From positions 62,001-126,000 of the forward strand of contig JADKJE010000003.1 of the NCBI GenBank assembly GCA_016722515.1: 64,000 nt of DNA, read 5' to 3'. Numbering within the stretch: position 1 is the first letter of the stretch; each line of letters starts with the position of its first letter. Shown in pieces: positions 47,322-56,636 of this stretch. This stretch comes from Alphaproteobacteria bacterium (lineage in GTDB: Bacteria; Pseudomonadota; Alphaproteobacteria; Rickettsiales; JADKJE01). A model generated the notes under the pieces. That model saw nothing but the letters and a program-made list of their open reading frames with translations. It was not told where the DNA came from and did no database searches. The position numbers and the translations under genes are program-made.

Positions 47322-50300
47322 ATGAAATCATCACCAAATAATACTAACAAAAATATTATTATAATCGCAGAAAAGGCACAAGAATCACTTTTGCATGGTT
47401 CAAGTGAAATTCGAACCTTGTTACCTGAGTTTGAGCGCAACTTGCATTTGTGGATTAATAAGGATAATAAACTTCTTTTATCTATTCTTGTTAATCCCTT
47501 TAATAGGCCTTTTATTGAGGCGTTTCTGACATGTGACAAAATAAATGTTTCTGCCGATGATATCAATTTAGTCCTAAATGAAGCAGACAAACTACCAAAA
47601 GAAAAATTAGACACGCTGCTTTCATTATTATTAGCTCCTCATTCCTGTCTTAGTCATATACAGGAAAAAGATAAAATCTATAGTTCTATTCTTCAGGCGA
47701 TCTTGAAAAACGAACCAGTTAGTATCCCTCTTATATCTGCTTTTTGTCAGCATATTGAAGACTACAAGCCAAACATTAATTTATATCCAGATATGGAAGT
47801 ACTGATATTAGATATCGACGATGAAAATGAATGGACGGCGAAATCCAAGCAACAAGAAAAAAACATCAAGACCATTTTACGAATTGATTCGCTTCTTTTT
47901 GAAACAATTATTAAACATTCTACCTTTTCAATGGAATTGTTTCTTTCTTTTTCTTCCGCATCCAGAGATGGCCTTAATTCTTCAATACAACAAAACTTTA
48001 CTATTTTTTTAAAAAAAATCTATCAAGAAATACGGGAACATCGCACACCAGTATCAACAGAATTAAAGCAGTTTCTTGAAATAGAATATCAACAATGCAG
48101 AAATAATAAGAATGATAAAATAACACTTCTCCTTGAATCTATAATTGGCTTATATCAAAAACAATACGATATTATAGAAAATATTTATAAAGAAATAAAA
48201 AGCGGCCATGATGCTATAGTGCTTTGTAAAAACAGGCGAGGCCGACTGGATGATCATGAAGAAGTTTTATCTGGTCTGAGTAAAAATATTGCTGCTGCGA
48301 GAGCTAAGCTAAAGAAACTTATTTTAGAACCGCTAATATCTTCTGAGCGTGAAGAAGTTATAGTAAGAGTCTGTCAATACGGTTTAGTAGACGAAATTGA
48401 TACGGTATTAAAGCAAAACCAGGCCAGTATCTCAGATTCGTATATTTGCAGGGCAGCGGCCAATGAAAATCCCGAGGTGTTGCCTTGGTTATTTAATCAA
48501 TATGCCGCTAATGATCAAGTATGGAAAAAAAGCTTTCGTGATGAATGGAGCGAAGAAATCCATTGGAAAATGACGTTAAGGGAATCCTATCCTGAGTATT
48601 TTATGCCTATTGAGCACACCTTACAGAATGCGATTTATGTCGCTCTTCGTAGTAAAACAATTAATAATGTTGATTATTTGCTGTCATTCTCAAAAAGAAT
48701 AGATGATTTTGATTTAGAAATAGACACGCAATTAATTGAGGGATTATTTATAGATCAACAGATTACTATACTCAAGCACTTACTAACTGGAGGCGTCAAG
48801 CTTGATTGGCTTTATAAAATAGCTGCCAGTAAGAAAGTATCAATGAGCATTACTTCGCTTTTACAGTTTTGTTCTATCATGATTAATGAGGCTCATAGAC
48901 CACCAGATGCGCATCATCAAATTGCTCTATTTGAAAAAATTATACGTGAAGGACAATTTCATCATATCGCAGAAGCTATGGCTTTATTTGAGATCAAAAA
49001 TGATGATCTATTTAAGATCTTATTCAAAGATGGTTTAAGAATAGAGCACTGTAATCTCATTTCAGAAATGATTGATACATTTGTTCCAGGAGAACACAAC
49101 CTACTTCTTTTTGAAGAAATTGCTGACAATGTAGTGGAAAAATTGCAATTGCCTGATATTAATTCGCACTCTTTAAAAAGAAGCTTCTATTCTATAAGCA
49201 AAAATCGCCCTCAATGTGTTGCCTTATTTAAAAAACTATATGCGATATCTCCAGAAATATTTACTTGCAATACGAATTCATTAAGCTGGTCTGAAAAAAT
49301 GAATGCTGCAATTTTTATGAAAGACGTGGAACTTTTTGTATCTTTCTATGAAAAAGCATATCCAGTTATGCATAAACCAACTTTATTCTTTAATGATCAA
49401 ATTAAACAGTTAGAGGTTTTAAATAAGTATTGGGTAAGTCTGGTTCCTCAGCCAGGCAGCTCAGAGAATCAAACGGGTACAAATATTGCTCATGTGCGGG
49501 ATGTTTATTTCAAGCATAGGCAATTTCTCAGAGATTGTTTTACTGCCTGTATTGATAGAAATTTGGATGTCATCCCTCTGCTTGCTACGATGTATGGTAT
49601 TTCTTTTTCAGCTCGTATGCCGGATCGTCACTTATTTTTAAAGGAACTGTTCGCCGATAATAAAGTGCTCGATGCATTATCAACCTCCCAAGCTTTAAAA
49701 AAGCTTGATCTTCTCTTTGACGGCGTTAAAGCAAATTCTGCTATTAATCCAGATGAATTTAGGAAAACATTATACTGGTTTAGAGATACTTACCTTCATG
49801 ATCCAGCTGGAGCCGATACACTTTATAATAGTTTTTCTTTGATTCATGTGTTTGGTACCTTTGACATCGTCCAGCTATTTTTAAATAAAGTTAAATCGAA
49901 CAAAAATTATGAAGATGCTCATTGGAATGAACAGTTTTTTGCATTTGATTTCCCAAAGAAAAGAGAAAATGATACGACCTGGAATCGGGAGACTTGGGCT
50001 AAGTTAGTGCTTGATTCCAAGCATCCTCAAAAAATGATTCGATTACTTCAATACGCTCCGCAGTTAGAACAAGTGATGAAAGCTAGCCAAGAAACACGGG
50101 AAAAACTTGCTCAAATGCATCAGAGTAAGTTATTAGAAAGAGCAAACAAAGCCAGCCCCACTGAGGAGGCTAAAGAGGAAAAGTTATCCAAGGAGAATAC
50201 CCAGCGTTACGGTCAAAAGGCCAAAAAATGGCATTCTAGTAAAAAACGCCCCTATTTAGCACAACAAGTTAGTTATGAGTCTTTACTGGAGGTCGTAGTC

Positions 50301-52085
50301 AGGCATTATTATGCACCATCCATAACTCTGGATAACCGCCTGTTTGCATTTGCTGTTTTATGTTTTGAAAATGGAGTTGATGCCAGCCAATTTAAAGAGT
50401 TAATAGATTATTACAAGCAACGTGTCCCAAACGATAGATTACCCAACAACGTAATCGATGGAAAAAAATTCGGTAAGCCAGGATATTATCTTACAAAAAC
50501 ACCCAAAGATGATCCACGTGGATTGATTATAGGCATCCTTCTTAAATGCTGCCAAAATGCGACTGGAAAACGATATGTGCATGGCGGTCATCGAGCTGCT
50601 GTGTTCAGTATGACGTCTGAAATAGGAGCGCTTTATAGTATTTATAAGCAAAGAGGTAAAAAACCAAATCTGTACACCGACAAAATTTATACGTCTGCAT
50701 TTAGCTGGATTTCTGAGAAAGGGAATCTGGTGTTCGATTCTATTGAATCGCGATTACCCCGTATGAATCAACATTGGATTGAGGGTTTCCAACAGCTTGC
50801 ACAGGAATGTTTAGGTTATGAGACATCCCCGGGACGACCAATCCAGCGTGTACTGGCAGGCGTGCATAGCAACACCCCGCGGACACACTCTATGTTAATC
50901 ACCAATGACCCTGAAATATTGCCAACTGAGAATCAATTTAATTATGATTCAGAGGATCAGTATGTTTTGTCTTCTGTGTTAGAAACGGATCATTCAAACG
51001 TTCCATGTACAGTGGATCAATGGACTCTCATCAAAGGAGTTGAGCAAGTCTATACCTATAAGCAAGTGACTGAAGAAATCACTCGTGTAGATCGGAAAGA
51101 ATTCTGGCAGCAACATCCTATTACCCACGCATTGCTGCAAACGGATAAAGCTAACCCTCTGGTTGAGCTAGGAAGTTTTATGACTGCTGACAATCGCCAG
51201 CGTGATGGTGAATATGCCTTAACCAAAGAGGCAGTAGCCCTGTTATTGCATCACAAATTAGTGATTAATAAACAATCTGATATAAATTATGATACGAATA
51301 ATATTTTTGTTATTGAAGGTAAAGAGCAATTGAAAGAGTTAGTTTCTAATCTTCAATTGAAGGAAGGCGAGGATGCAAAAATTGTCTATTGTGAGCAGCA
51401 TAGAAGTGTTGCCGTTTACATTAAAAAATGTGAAAGCTTAACCATGATTATTATACAGGATCCCGACTGTGTTTCAATCCATCAATTGCACGATTTGACA
51501 AGTTGGGTAAGTCAATTGAAAGCGTCTTTCGATGATAGCATTATGGTCATTAATGATGACGATTTCGAAACCACAAAAACATCAGGTGCCGTATTTGCTA
51601 TCAAGGCCATCGCAAGTTTTTGTGATAAAAGAGTTTCATTTATAAATGATATTTCAGAGTTTCTAGATGATAATTCTTTATATGACTTAGAAAAACATTC
51701 TCTATGCTATCCAGGAGTTTATTTGATTCCATATAAATTTAAACTAAACTCATGGATGAAATATACAGAATTTGGTTTTGCTGAATTCGATGAGGAATTA
51801 GTTGAGGAACTTAAACAAGTAGATGAAGGCAAAGAAGCAAGATACATTGGTTTTGATGGTGAACACGTTGAGAAGCTTAAACAGATAGTTAAATTCCAAG
51901 AAGCTAATAGCGTCCAATTTCCAGAATCAAAATGCTATGTGAGTGCGCTTAGTCTAAAGTATAAATGGTATGATAAGTTAGAAAAAATACTTTCGACAGA
52001 AGGTCATACGCCTGAAAAACCTACAGGTGGCTTTGTGGAGAAGGTAATGCGCAGCATGTCGCTGAGGACACCAGGTGTGATTTAA
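47322..52085 (+). CDS. Large putative effector with YopJ-like C-terminal domain
   Basis: A 1587-residue protein with no signal peptide or membrane helix. The first 1200 residues are helix-rich, perhaps degenerate solenoid repeats, and I recognise no domain there. From about 1325 a segment follows the order of the first CE-clan domain of the protein at 61924: FVIEGKEQLKELV, then EQHRSVAVYI (His1360), IIIQDPD (Asp1380) and TKTSGAVFAI. The last holds Ser1421 where the other protein has Cys162. Spacings agree within a few residues. This suggests a YopJ-type acetyltransferase domain that has lost its nucleophile, or a Ser variant. It starts 103 bp after an IS5-family end. Confidence 0.6.
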   Translation: MKSSPNNTNKNIIIIAEKAQESLLHGSSEIRTLLPEFERNLHLWINKDNKLLLSILVNPFNRPFIEAFLTCDKINVSADDINLVLNEADKLPKEKLDTLLSLLLAPHSCLSHIQEKDKIYSSILQAILKNEPVSIPLISAFCQHIEDYKPNINLYPDMEVLILDIDDENEWTAKSKQQEKNIKTILRIDSLLFETIIKHSTFSMELFLSFSSASRDGLNSSIQQNFTIFLKKIYQEIREHRTPVSTELKQFLEIEYQQCRNNKNDKITLLLESIIGLYQKQYDIIENIYKEIKSGHDAIVLCKNRRGRLDDHEEVLSGLSKNIAAARAKLKKLILEPLISSEREEVIVRVCQYGLVDEIDTVLKQNQASISDSYICRAAANENPEVLPWLFNQYAANDQVWKKSFRDEWSEEIHWKMTLRESYPEYFMPIEHTLQNAIYVALRSKTINNVDYLLSFSKRIDDFDLEIDTQLIEGLFIDQQITILKHLLTGGVKLDWLYKIAASKKVSMSITSLLQFCSIMINEAHRPPDAHHQIALFEKIIREGQFHHIAEAMALFEIKNDDLFKILFKDGLRIEHCNLISEMIDTFVPGEHNLLLFEEIADNVVEKLQLPDINSHSLKRSFYSISKNRPQCVALFKKLYAISPEIFTCNTNSLSWSEKMNAAIFMKDVELFVSFYEKAYPVMHKPTLFFNDQIKQLEVLNKYWVSLVPQPGSSENQTGTNIAHVRDVYFKHRQFLRDCFTACIDRNLDVIPLLATMYGISFSARMPDRHLFLKELFADNKVLDALSTSQALKKLDLLFDGVKANSAINPDEFRKTLYWFRDTYLHDPAGADTLYNSFSLIHVFGTFDIVQLFLNKVKSNKNYEDAHWNEQFFAFDFPKKRENDTTWNRETWAKLVLDSKHPQKMIRLLQYAPQLEQVMKASQETREKLAQMHQSKLLERANKASPTEEAKEEKLSKENTQRYGQKAKKWHSSKKRPYLAQQVSYESLLEVVVRHYYAPSITLDNRLFAFAVLCFENGVDASQFKELIDYYKQRVPNDRLPNNVIDGKKFGKPGYYLTKTPKDDPRGLIIGILLKCCQNATGKRYVHGGHRAAVFSMTSEIGALYSIYKQRGKKPNLYTDKIYTSAFSWISEKGNLVFDSIESRLPRMNQHWIEGFQQLAQECLGYETSPGRPIQRVLAGVHSNTPRTHSMLITNDPEILPTENQFNYDSEDQYVLSSVLETDHSNVPCTVDQWTLIKGVEQVYTYKQVTEEITRVDRKEFWQQHPITHALLQTDKANPLVELGSFMTADNRQRDGEYALTKEAVALLLHHKLVINKQSDINYDTNNIFVIEGKEQLKELVSNLQLKEGEDAKIVYCEQHRSVAVYIKKCESLTMIIIQDPDCVSIHQLHDLTSWVSQLKASFDDSIMVINDDDFETTKTSGAVFAIKAIASFCDKRVSFINDISEFLDDNSLYDLEKHSLCYPGVYLIPYKFKLNSWMKYTEFGFAEFDEELVEELKQVDEGKEARYIGFDGEHVEKLKQIVKFQEANSVQFPESKCYVSALSLKYKWYDKLEKILSTEGHTPEKPTGGFVEKVMRSMSLRTPGVI

Positions 52086-52140
52086 GCAAATCGCCAACTC
52101 CTGCTAAAATAGTATGGCAATGTGAAGCAATAAGCTTACT

Positions 52141-52413
52141 GCTACTTATGTGACTCTAGCTCGTCACCCCTTGGTAAAGGAAGCGGAAAAGCTGGGAATA
52201 GGTTTGCGTCAGAGTTAGGTGAGGCTGAGTAAACATGCGCTTTACATGGCAAATCGCTACATGGCAGCCAAACCTCTTGTAAATGACATGGAATTAAAAC
52301 AAGAAGGCTATGCTCCCCAATACCCAAAGGAACCAAACACAACAAGAACACCTTATTACGTTTTATCGGACAAATTCAGTAAAAAACTTTATATTCCAGA
52401 AGGCCGTGATTAG
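52141..52413 (+). pseudogene. Unrecognised coding remnant with one in-frame stop
   Basis: One frame stays open from about 52141 to 52413 except for TAG at 52216. It reads ARHPLVKEAEKLGIG, then ALYMANRYMAAKP and YVLSDKFSKKLY, with a composition like real protein. I cannot assign a family. From 52414 to 52528 another short frame (SSAQEQFVADYEPR) suggests further debris. Confidence 0.35.
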
Positions 52414-52528
52414 TCAAGGTAACGGGTATGTTTAAAGCCTGGCTAAACCAACTGCAAAAGCCAATTCTTCGGCGCAGGAACAGTTTGTGGCCGATTATGA
52501 ACCTCGCTGACGAGAAACCACATTACGT

Positions 52529-53893
52529 TCATGATTGAGGTACATGTTGGGAGTAGACATTGGTAGAAGAAGCAGATTTTTTCACAAAATCTTGGTGTGA
52601 TTTAAATTGCGGCCTCAAAATAGATGTATTATTTGGCCTATTTAGACAATCAGGGTTTTGCCTCTTTAGACAATCAGGGTTTTGCCTCTTGATACGAAGA
52701 GAGTCAAAAGCCTGGTCACTTTCCTGATGTTTAATACAATATACCGCGGATAATCGGGGATGCATACCCAATAAATGGCTTCCTAATTGGATGTGATATT
52801 TAGCACTCTCTAGTGGTCCTGTTCTCTTTTGCATTAATGCATCAGGATGTTTGACAGATAAGGTATACATTTTTGATAAGTTTGATTCAGTATGCCTTTC
52901 TAGCAAATGTGAATAATATGGATTCTCAATTTTATGGGTAAATGTAAATTGCTTTCCATCCGGGCTTGAGAGGCGATAGGCTGCATATATCCATTGCGTT
53001 CGAAGAGAAGGAAACGTTAATTCTTGCCACTTGATTCCGCCAAATGCATAATCGGCTAAATTAACAGCCCGTGCATATTTTGGAGGATGGATTTCATATA
53101 TCCAGCCTGATCTAGGCTGATTTTCCTGGGTTCTGTCTTTTAATGCAAACCGGATTGCAACATCCAAATCAAAGGAGGTTGATGTCCCAATACTATTTCG
53201 TTCCGCGGGAAGCCACGCGGTGTTGATTTTAAACTTAAACCATCCATAGTTGCCGTCCCTACCATGAGGTATATGTGTAAATGCAAGATTTTCTTGAATT
53301 ATCTGTTCATCGAGGGACGTGTTAATTCCCCGGTAGAGTATTTCGTTGCCCTCTAATTTAGTTCTCTCAATTTTAGCTAATGTACATATAGATTCGGCTA
53401 AACTATCATGAAGATATCTGTATATGTTGTCAACAATTCTATGATGGAGTGTTTCTTTGTCTTGAATGTTAAAATGATTCAAAAATTGTACGATGCTTTT
53501 TGGTATTTTATTTTCAATAAAATACCTATTAAGCTTGTCTGCATTATCAAAATGCCTGTATATAATTCTAATGTGTTTTCTTAGTGAATCATTTTTAACG
53601 TCTGGGGCGCATGCTAGTTTTATTTCTTCATTTCTGGCTTTCACTCTGGAAAATTCAAAAAGGGCTGGTATGTGGTTTCTTATACTGTCTTTAAGATCGC
53701 TCAGTTGTTCTCGTGAATATAATTGAGTATCGGATGCAAATTTTTGAATGACAACATCGATAATATCGCATTTTTTATATAAAATATGAGCAAATGCCTG
53801 GTAGTTAAGATTAGGATATTCATCAAATAGGTTATCTGATGAGGCCTGCATTTTTTCCCACATTTCTTCCATGATTAATGTTCTATTTTTCAT
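52529..53893 (-). CDS. Putative ADP-ribosyltransferase effector
   Basis: A 454-residue soluble protein. The order YRG (Arg188), STS (238-240, in GTSTSFDLDVAIRFA) and a Glu in QELTFPS (Glu291) is that of R-S-E class ADP-ribosyltransferases of the cholera-toxin/ART group. GWIYEIHPP after the STS matches the usual strand with an aromatic residue. The first Glu of a classical ExE is Trp289 here, which would argue against arginine-specific transfer. Residues 1-170 are helical and unassigned. Near the C-terminus the 8-residue unit KRQNPDCL is repeated twice. It may modify a host protein; the target is unknown. Confidence 0.6.
   Translation of the reverse strand: MKNRTLIMEEMWEKMQASSDNLFDEYPNLNYQAFAHILYKKCDIIDVVIQKFASDTQLYSREQLSDLKDSIRNHIPALFEFSRVKARNEEIKLACAPDVKNDSLRKHIRIIYRHFDNADKLNRYFIENKIPKSIVQFLNHFNIQDKETLHHRIVDNIYRYLHDSLAESICTLAKIERTKLEGNEILYRGINTSLDEQIIQENLAFTHIPHGRDGNYGWFKFKINTAWLPAERNSIGTSTSFDLDVAIRFALKDRTQENQPRSGWIYEIHPPKYARAVNLADYAFGGIKWQELTFPSLRTQWIYAAYRLSSPDGKQFTFTHKIENPYYSHLLERHTESNLSKMYTLSVKHPDALMQKRTGPLESAKYHIQLGSHLLGMHPRLSAVYCIKHQESDQAFDSLRIKRQNPDCLKRQNPDCLNRPNNTSILRPQFKSHQDFVKKSASSTNVYSQHVPQS
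52643..52690. repeat. Two copies of a 24-bp unit inside the ART gene
   Basis: The unit TTTAGACAATCAGGGTTTTG plus CCTC occurs twice in tandem, adding an extra KRQNPDCL to the encoded protein in frame. Confidence 0.85.
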
Positions 53894-54119
53894 AACACCC
53901 AGTATTTTTATTTATTAAAACCTATGTTGATCTAAGAAAAACTTTGTTGAGGCAATTTCAAAAGTCTTAAACTAAGGGGAAAAGCAGGATTTTATCTAAA
54001 AACATGAAAAAGGAAGCCCCTCCGACAAATACAATTACCCAAATACACAAGAGAAAGAGTATCTACGAGTGCGAGATTATCAGAATACTGGCATACAATT
54101 CAAGCTGAATTTTTTCCTA

Positions 54120-54266
54120 TTATTGCGATATAAAAGCATTATTATAGTAAGATATAATATATTTTTCCAAATCGTTTTCCTTTTGTTTCTTCTCGACAAG
54201 GTCTTGTAGTACTTCGGATTGTTTTGTAATAAGTTTATTTAAAATTCTAATAGTATTCTCCTTCAT
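54120..54266 (-). pseudogene. Truncated duplicate of the 661-residue gene's 5' end
   Basis: A 48-codon frame starting MKENTIRIL closely matches the N-terminus of the gene at 54523-56508 (MKENTIRIL, then KQSEVLQDL against KQSEFLQDL). The upstream DNA (to about 54400) also matches 56517-56636. It ends FISQ and a stop. The region 53894-54119 before it holds nothing I recognise. Confidence 0.8.
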
Positions 54267-54400
54267 GTGATGGACTCAAATTGATTGAAATAGTATAAGT
54301 ATGATATATCATTAAAGATATATAGTAAATTAGAATTTTTAATTAATTATATTGTGGGTATTCAGCTTTTGATAGTATAGTTCAAGTTTAAAGCGCAAAC
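54163..54400. repeat. Direct repeat, copy 1 of about 235 bp (copy 2 at 56397-56636)
   Basis: Both copies hold the 5' end of the MKENT gene, its A+T-rich promoter region and the first part of the IS30 3' end (GTTCAAGTTT, then GCGCAAAC). The copies differ by scattered substitutions, so the duplication is not recent. Confidence 0.8.
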
Positions 54401-54410
54401 ACATATAGGA

Positions 54411-54441
54411 TGTTTCCTTTGTCATACAGACAAAGGAAACA
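54411..54441. other. Perfect 13-bp inverted repeat
   Basis: TGTTTCCTTTGTC and GACAAAGGAAACA flank ATACA. No T run follows on the plus strand. It precedes the short rimP-like frame by 4 bp, so it may be a leader or terminator hairpin carried with that fragment. Confidence 0.75.
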
Positions 54442-54445
54442 TAAA

Positions 54446-54508
54446 ATGGCAATAAGTAAAAAGGTTCAAGCACTCATTGAGCCTCCCTTAGAAACGGGTC
54501 ATTTCTAA
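54446..54508 (+). pseudogene. Possible 5' fragment of rimP
   Basis: A 20-codon frame reads MAISKKVQALIEPPLETGHF then stop. The first 15 residues resemble the N-terminus of ribosome-maturation factor RimP. The match breaks off where the flanking effector gene begins. Such a short match may be chance. Confidence 0.3.
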
Positions 54509-54522
54509 CTTACCACAGTTTT

Positions 54523-56508
54523 TTAAATAGTCTGGATAGCGGAACGTGATAAATTACGAACAGTTTCTGTGTTATATCCTATAGATTCCAAAGCAATACG
54601 CATATGACGAATGCTTCTTGGTCCGTAAGTGGTGTTATTGCCATGAGCGAATATGCCTCCTACTATTTTTCCTTCAGCATTCTTTAATGCTTTGTGCGAA
54701 CTACCGGTTTTTTCATTTATATAATTGTATTCACTTTCCACTAAATTTCCTTTGGCATTCTTTAATTCTTTGTGCGAACTACCGGTTTTTTCATTTATAT
54801 AATTGTATTGAGTTACCACTAAATTTCCTTTTGCATTCTTTGATGCTTTGTGCAAACTATCTATTTTTTCATTTATAGAAGTGTATTTACTTACCACTGA
54901 ATTTCCCTTGGTATTCTTTAATTCTTTGTGCGAACTGCCGGTTTTTTCCTTATCTCTCAACTCCTCGTTAAGGCGTTCCCATACTTGTGCGAATTCCCTA
55001 TAAGTAACAGTTTGATACTGGGAAGGATCCCATATTCTAGATAATGTATCGATCATTCTATTCGGTATGGGTACACGGTTGATCCAGATTTTTTCTGGTT
55101 TATTCAATACGGAAGGATGGTCCTTTTGGTGACTCTCTTTCTGAGTGCGATTCTTGATTATAGCTTTATAACTTCTGGAATCAGTATCGCTTTTCCGTTC
55201 TTCGTTTTGATTTAGATATGTATTGTGACCTTCATTAATATTAAAATCGTTAATATTATCATGAGCCGAAGCTGATGGCACTTCCATATTCTGCTCCTCT
55301 ATGATGATTTCTGAAGCATGAACTTGGGGTGACTCCTCTTTTTTAATAGGTATGATTTCTGAGCTAACATTTTTTACGGATATAGCGATATTAGCAGGAG
55401 AGATAAGGGGAGAAGACGGATCGTCGTTTACCTTTATTTGCTCTTCGGCCTGATTGGAAAGATTTTTTTTAATTTTTTGTCTTTGCCTATATTTTTGCCT
55501 CTTTAGTCTTTTTTTCTCCTGCTTTTGTTGTTGAAGTACCCGTGTTTCATTTGTTTCAACGTTATGATGGTTTTGGAGTTCGGCGTCTTTAATCATTGTC
55601 TCCATCATAGGGAAGGAAGGCAAGGGCTCGGGATTCTTTATTGTTGATAATTCGTTCTGTGTCGTAAAGGTATTTGGCTGCAATTTGATATAATAATCAA
55701 AAAAGAACCAATCTGATGTTCTTCTTGCCGCAATATAAGCATAATCTATTGAGTCTTTTTCACCTGTGAAGTTCTCATGAAGTGAAACAAGTGCTTTGAA
55801 TATATCATGTAATGGTGCATCACTATAGAAATCTCTAATTTCATCTTTATATGGCTGCTGCTCATGTGTATTAAGGTTAATATTAGTCTCTGCTTGGCCC
55901 TCAGGTGTTATCCAGTATTGATAGAGCTCTATCAATGCTTTGCTATAAGATTCATACCTGTCATTCATTTGACGAATTTTCTGCTGAGCTTTAAGTGTGT
56001 GGGATTCAAAATGGCTAGGATTTGTATCTGTATAGTCAGCATATAATTTTTTTTTAAGATATTCAGCTTTTGAATGGTTTTTCTTATTTTGTTTCATGAT
56101 ACTGAATTGGTCGCCATTCCATCGAACGTCATCAAGAAGCTCAAATCGTTTTAAGGCAAAATATTTAATAATATCTGCCAATGAACAGCGATTGTTTTCC
56201 CAATCTTCTATGATACGTAACTCTTTGCCGTATAAATTCTTTAGACACCTATTTGTCACATAGTGTTCATAATCACCTTCATTTTTATTATGTAGAGAAT
56301 TTTTAATAGATTCCCGTGTACTTTCTATTAAATCTGCTGCTTGAATATAATTCATATCTTCTTGTTGCAGCATAAAAGCATAATCATAGAGACCTATAAT
56401 AGATTGGTCCAAATTGTTTTCCTTTTGGTTCTTCTCGATAAGGTCTTGTAGAAATTCGGATTGTTTTGTAATAAGTTCGCTTAAAATTCTAATAGTATTC
56501 TCTTTCAT
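54523..56508 (-). CDS. Hypothetical protein with HicA-like C-terminus and GSSH repeats
   Basis: A 661-residue soluble protein, Lys/Asn/Glu-rich. The N-terminal half is helical and unassigned, and 330-460 is low-complexity and probably disordered. From about 490, VTYREFAQVWERLNEEL, GSSH and SIRHMRIALESIGY resemble a HicA-type small RNase domain, in which GSSH carries the active His. The stretch TGSSHKxLKN is present in three 26-residue tandem units (residues 522-599, coordinates 54712-54945), with a fourth, partial unit after them. The second unit reads IDSLHKASKN, so one GSSH is lost. Codon use is A+T-rich. A broken copy of its 5' end lies downstream. Confidence 0.55.
   Translation of the reverse strand: MKENTIRILSELITKQSEFLQDLIEKNQKENNLDQSIIGLYDYAFMLQQEDMNYIQAADLIESTRESIKNSLHNKNEGDYEHYVTNRCLKNLYGKELRIIEDWENNRCSLADIIKYFALKRFELLDDVRWNGDQFSIMKQNKKNHSKAEYLKKKLYADYTDTNPSHFESHTLKAQQKIRQMNDRYESYSKALIELYQYWITPEGQAETNINLNTHEQQPYKDEIRDFYSDAPLHDIFKALVSLHENFTGEKDSIDYAYIAARRTSDWFFFDYYIKLQPNTFTTQNELSTIKNPEPLPSFPMMETMIKDAELQNHHNVETNETRVLQQQKQEKKRLKRQKYRQRQKIKKNLSNQAEEQIKVNDDPSSPLISPANIAISVKNVSSEIIPIKKEESPQVHASEIIIEEQNMEVPSASAHDNINDFNINEGHNTYLNQNEERKSDTDSRSYKAIIKNRTQKESHQKDHPSVLNKPEKIWINRVPIPNRMIDTLSRIWDPSQYQTVTYREFAQVWERLNEELRDKEKTGSSHKELKNTKGNSVVSKYTSINEKIDSLHKASKNAKGNLVVTQYNYINEKTGSSHKELKNAKGNLVESEYNYINEKTGSSHKALKNAEGKIVGGIFAHGNNTTYGPRSIRHMRIALESIGYNTETVRNLSRSAIQTI
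54712..54945. repeat. Three 78-bp tandem units (26 residues each)
   Basis: Each unit encodes KTGSSHKELKN, a Lys/Gly stretch and YNYINE. Units 1, 3 and the following partial unit keep GSSH; unit 2 is diverged. Repeat number could vary by slippage without breaking the frame. Confidence 0.9.
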
Positions 56509-56636
56509 GTGATGGACTCAAATTGATTGAAATAGTATGAGTACGATATATCATTAAATAGATATAGTAAATTAAAATTTTTAATTAATTATATTGTGGG
56601 TATTCATCTTTTGATAGTATAGTTCAAGTTTGAGGC
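56397..56636. repeat. Direct repeat, copy 2 (partner of 54163-54400)
   Basis: This copy contains the intact 5' end of the 661-residue gene and the junction with the IS30 remnant. Confidence 0.8.

Noticed and set aside
54618..54878. Plus-strand 86-codon frame with Leu/Cys/His repeats
   Set aside because: It is the antisense reading of the 78-bp tandem repeats in the 661-residue gene.
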